Positions 12,304-14,420 of a stretch of DNA of 14,420 nt are shown one piece after another; the first letter of the stretch is position 1, and each line of letters starts with the position of its first letter. The stretch is from Pseudomonadota bacterium (GTDB lineage: Bacteria > Pseudomonadota > Alphaproteobacteria > Caulobacterales > Caulobacteraceae): contig JAEZEZ010000103.1 in the NCBI GenBank assembly GCA_023432855.1, positions 1 to 14,420 of the forward strand, given 5' to 3'. The notes below the pieces were generated by a model. It was given only the letters and a program-made list of their open reading frames with translations. It was not told the origin of the DNA and did no database searches. The translations under genes were made by a program, and so were the position numbers.

Positions 12304-14385
12304 ATGAATACCAGACTCCTTCTCGCATCCGTCGCGGCCCTGGGCCTCGTGCTCGCCGCCGGGCGCGCTCAGGCCGACGAAGGCATGTGGACGGTCGACA
12401 ACTTCCCGGCCGCCAAGGTGCGCGAAAAGTACGGCGTCACCGTCGACAAGGCCTGGCTCGATCGCGTGCAGGGCGCCGCGGCGCGCATCCCGGGCTGTTC
12501 GGCGTCGGTCGTCTCCAGGGACGGGCTGATGATGACGAACTACCACTGCGTCGAAGCCTGCGCAGGCGCGCTGTCATCGCCCCAGCAGGACTACTTCGCC
12601 ACCGGCTTCCTGACGGCGTCCCGCAGCGAGGAGAAGCAATGTCCCGGTATGACCGCGGAGATCCTGCAGTCGATCGAGGACGTGACCGCGAGGGTCAAGG
12701 CGGCCGGGCAGGGAAAGACGGGCGCCGAGCTGATACAGGCGACTGGCGCAGTGACCGGCGCGATCGAGAAGGAGGCCTGCAACGGACAGACTGGACTGCG
12801 CTGCCAGGTGATATCGCTCTACGAAGGCGGCCAGTACCGGCTCTACAAGTATCGCCGCTACGAGGACGTCCGCCTGGTCTTTACGCCGGAATTCAAGACC
12901 GGCTTCTTCGGCGGCGACCCCGACAATTTCAACTTCCCCCGCTTCAACCTCGATGTGTCGTTTCTGCGGCTGTACGACGGGGGCAAACCTGTCTCAACCC
13001 CGACATTCCTGAAATGGAACCCGGCTCCCCCTACGCCGGGAGAGCCGATCTTCATCCCCGGAAATCCGGGGTCCACGCAGCGCGCCTACACGCTCTCGCG
13101 CCTGGACTTCCTGCGCGGCGTGCAGTTGCCGATGGAACTGATGATCCGCTCGGAGCTCCGCGGAAAACTGGTGCAGGTTCAGAACTCCGGCCCTGAAGGC
13201 GCCCGGCTGGTCGCGGATGCTCTCATTGGGCTGGAGAACAGCTTCAAGGTCTTCTACGGGCGGCTGCGGGCGCTGCTCGACGAGCCCTTCCTGGCGGGAA
13301 AGCGGCGTGAGGAGGCAGATCTCCGCGCGAAGGTCGCCGCCGACGCGGCTCTGGCCGCCGAGACCGGGGACCCGTGGGCCGAAATCGAGCGGGCCTACGC
13401 CGCCCACCGCAACCTCTACCCGGCCTACTATTTCCTCGAGTCCAACGCCGGGAATGCAGCGGGAAACTCGAAGCTGTTCGCTTACGCCCGTAACCTCGTG
13501 AGGGCGGCCCACGAAAGGGACAAGCCGGCGGCCGAACGGCTGCCGGAATACTCGGACGCCGCGCTCGGCCGTCTGCAGACCCAACTCGCGGCTCAAGCGC
13601 GGGTCGAAGCCGAACTGGAAGAGATATATCTGGCGCACTGGCTCTCGAAGGCCCGCGAGCATCTCGGCGCCAACCACCCGCACGTGGCGATGCTGCTCGG
13701 CCGCGACAGTCCCGAGACCGTCGCGAAGCGGCTCGTCCAGGGCACCCGCCTCGCCGACCCTGCCGCCCGCACGGCGCTCTTCGAGGGCGGCCGAGCTGCG
13801 GTGGAAGCGTCGGAAGACCCGCTGATCAAGCTCGTCCTCGCCATGGATCCGGCCGCACGCGAAGTGCGCAAGGCCGTAGAAAGCGAGGTTTCGGGTCCGG
13901 TCGCCGCCGCGACCTCACGCATCGCGCGGGCCCGTTTCGCCGTCTACGGCGACAGCATCTATCCCGACGCGACCTCCAGCCTTCGCATCACCTATGGCGC
14001 AGTCCAGGGCTGGAGCGAGGGAGGGCAGGACATTGCGCCCCTCACCACGATCGGCGGGCTTTACGAGCGGGCGACCGGCCAGCCGCCCTACGACCTGCCG
14101 CAGAGCTGGTACGCCGCCAGGGACAGCATCGATATGCAGACGGTGTTCAACTTCTCCGGCACGGGCGACATCATCGGCGGCGCTTCCGGTTCACCCACGC
14201 TGAATGCGAAGGGGGAGGTGATCGGCGCCGTGTTCGACGGCAACATCCATTCGCTCGGCGGCGCCTACGCCTACGACCCGCGCCTGAACCGCTCGGTGCA
14301 CGTTGCGGCGTCGGGCATCCAGGAAGCGCTGCTGAAGGTCTACGGCCGCGAAGCCCTGGTGAGAGAGCTCAACGGCGGAAAGTGA
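12304..14385 (+). CDS. Secreted S46 family dipeptidyl-peptidase, DPP7-like
   Basis: This serine exopeptidase cuts dipeptides from the free N-terminus of peptides, in the periplasm or on the outer membrane. The 693-aa length fits DPP7/DPP11. A Sec signal peptide is clear (MNTRLLLASVAALGLVLAAG, cleavage after AQA near residue 24). The catalytic triad is H81 in MTNYHCVE, D217 in RFNLDVSFLR and S628 in GGASGSP. The substrate N-terminus-binding N208 and R213 of GGDPDNFNFPR are kept, but the usual Trp is F209. The S1 residue is G646 in FDGN, as in DPP7 (hydrophobic P1), where DPP11 has Arg (acidic P1). I chose the ATG at 12304 for the signal peptide; the frame runs back to a TTG at 12229, which lacks support. 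The Shine-Dalgarno is weak. Confidence 0.95.
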   Translation: MNTRLLLASVAALGLVLAAGRAQADEGMWTVDNFPAAKVREKYGVTVDKAWLDRVQGAAARIPGCSASVVSRDGLMMTNYHCVEACAGALSSPQQDYFATGFLTASRSEEKQCPGMTAEILQSIEDVTARVKAAGQGKTGAELIQATGAVTGAIEKEACNGQTGLRCQVISLYEGGQYRLYKYRRYEDVRLVFTPEFKTGFFGGDPDNFNFPRFNLDVSFLRLYDGGKPVSTPTFLKWNPAPPTPGEPIFIPGNPGSTQRAYTLSRLDFLRGVQLPMELMIRSELRGKLVQVQNSGPEGARLVADALIGLENSFKVFYGRLRALLDEPFLAGKRREEADLRAKVAADAALAAETGDPWAEIERAYAAHRNLYPAYYFLESNAGNAAGNSKLFAYARNLVRAAHERDKPAAERLPEYSDAALGRLQTQLAAQARVEAELEEIYLAHWLSKAREHLGANHPHVAMLLGRDSPETVAKRLVQGTRLADPAARTALFEGGRAAVEASEDPLIKLVLAMDPAAREVRKAVESEVSGPVAAATSRIARARFAVYGDSIYPDATSSLRITYGAVQGWSEGGQDIAPLTTIGGLYERATGQPPYDLPQSWYAARDSIDMQTVFNFSGTGDIIGGASGSPTLNAKGEVIGAVFDGNIHSLGGAYAYDPRLNRSVHVAASGIQEALLKVYGREALVRELNGGK

Positions 14386-14390
14386 CCGGT

Positions 14391-14420
14391 CGCCTCCCCC
14401 GCTTCCGGGCGGGGGAGGCG
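14391..14420 (+). terminator. Strong hairpin after the S46 peptidase gene
   Basis: CGCCTCCCCCGC and GCGGGGGAGGCG pair perfectly over 12 bp around TTCCGG, starting 5 bases past the stop at 14385. It is likely a terminator, but the window ends at the stem, so a following T-run cannot be seen. Confidence 0.65.

Overview
This window is a high-GC bacterial chromosome segment with core and accessory genes interleaved and no sign of phage, transposon, CRISPR or RNA genes. Several traits point to an alphaproteobacterium, most likely Caulobacterales (Caulobacter/Phenylobacterium/Brevundimonas-like). A direct-repeat GTTC-N7-GTTC SOS box is present. Several promoter candidates fit the Caulobacter-type consensus TTGACGS-N10-14-GCTANAWC. 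There is also a DUF1289 protein, a TIGR02281-type retropepsin-like protease and an S46 peptidase. The genus is inference; no marker gene settles it.

Layout. (1) 1-660, minus strand: a two-gene operon of small proteins (67 aa, then a 119-aa protein with two CxxC pairs) behind a promoter overlapped by a LexA box. This is the most interesting element in the window. (2) 700-2451, plus strand: nhaA (Na+/H+ antiporter) with its own promoter, then an unrecognised 106-aa helical protein. (3) 2448-3778, minus strand: a two-domain universal stress protein, then a DUF1428 protein. (4) 3842-4919, plus strand: dusA. (5) 4916-5726, minus strand: a membrane-anchored retropepsin-like aspartic protease, with a DUF1289 protein upstream of it. 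(6) 5727-6287: an AT-rich divergent regulatory region, a 106-aa secreted protein and a classical terminator. (7) 6347-7150: a crotonase-superfamily enzyme that lacks both canonical hydratase glutamates. (8) 7204-9234: an RTX calcium-binding protein of about 623 aa built on a tandem duplication of about 221 aa, with two inverted repeats in its leader. (9) 9266-12156, minus strand: a DevCAB/MacAB-like tripartite exporter operon (FtsX-type permease, ATPase, membrane-fusion adaptor). (10) 12304-14385, plus strand: a secreted S46 dipeptidyl-peptidase with a glycine at the S1-specificity position (DPP7-like), followed by a strong hairpin that reaches the window end.

Genes that plausibly work together are the SOS pair, joined by a shared promoter and a Shine-Dalgarno that overlaps the upstream stop codon, and the permease-ATPase-adaptor operon, joined by an ATGA overlap and a 9-nt gap. 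The RTX protein lies tail-to-tail with this exporter, but the exporter is not a type I RTX secretion system, so a functional link is speculative. Two convergent gene pairs (2448-2451 and 4916-4919) each end inside the same CTAG tetranucleotide. No gene-free stretch exceeds 300 bases.
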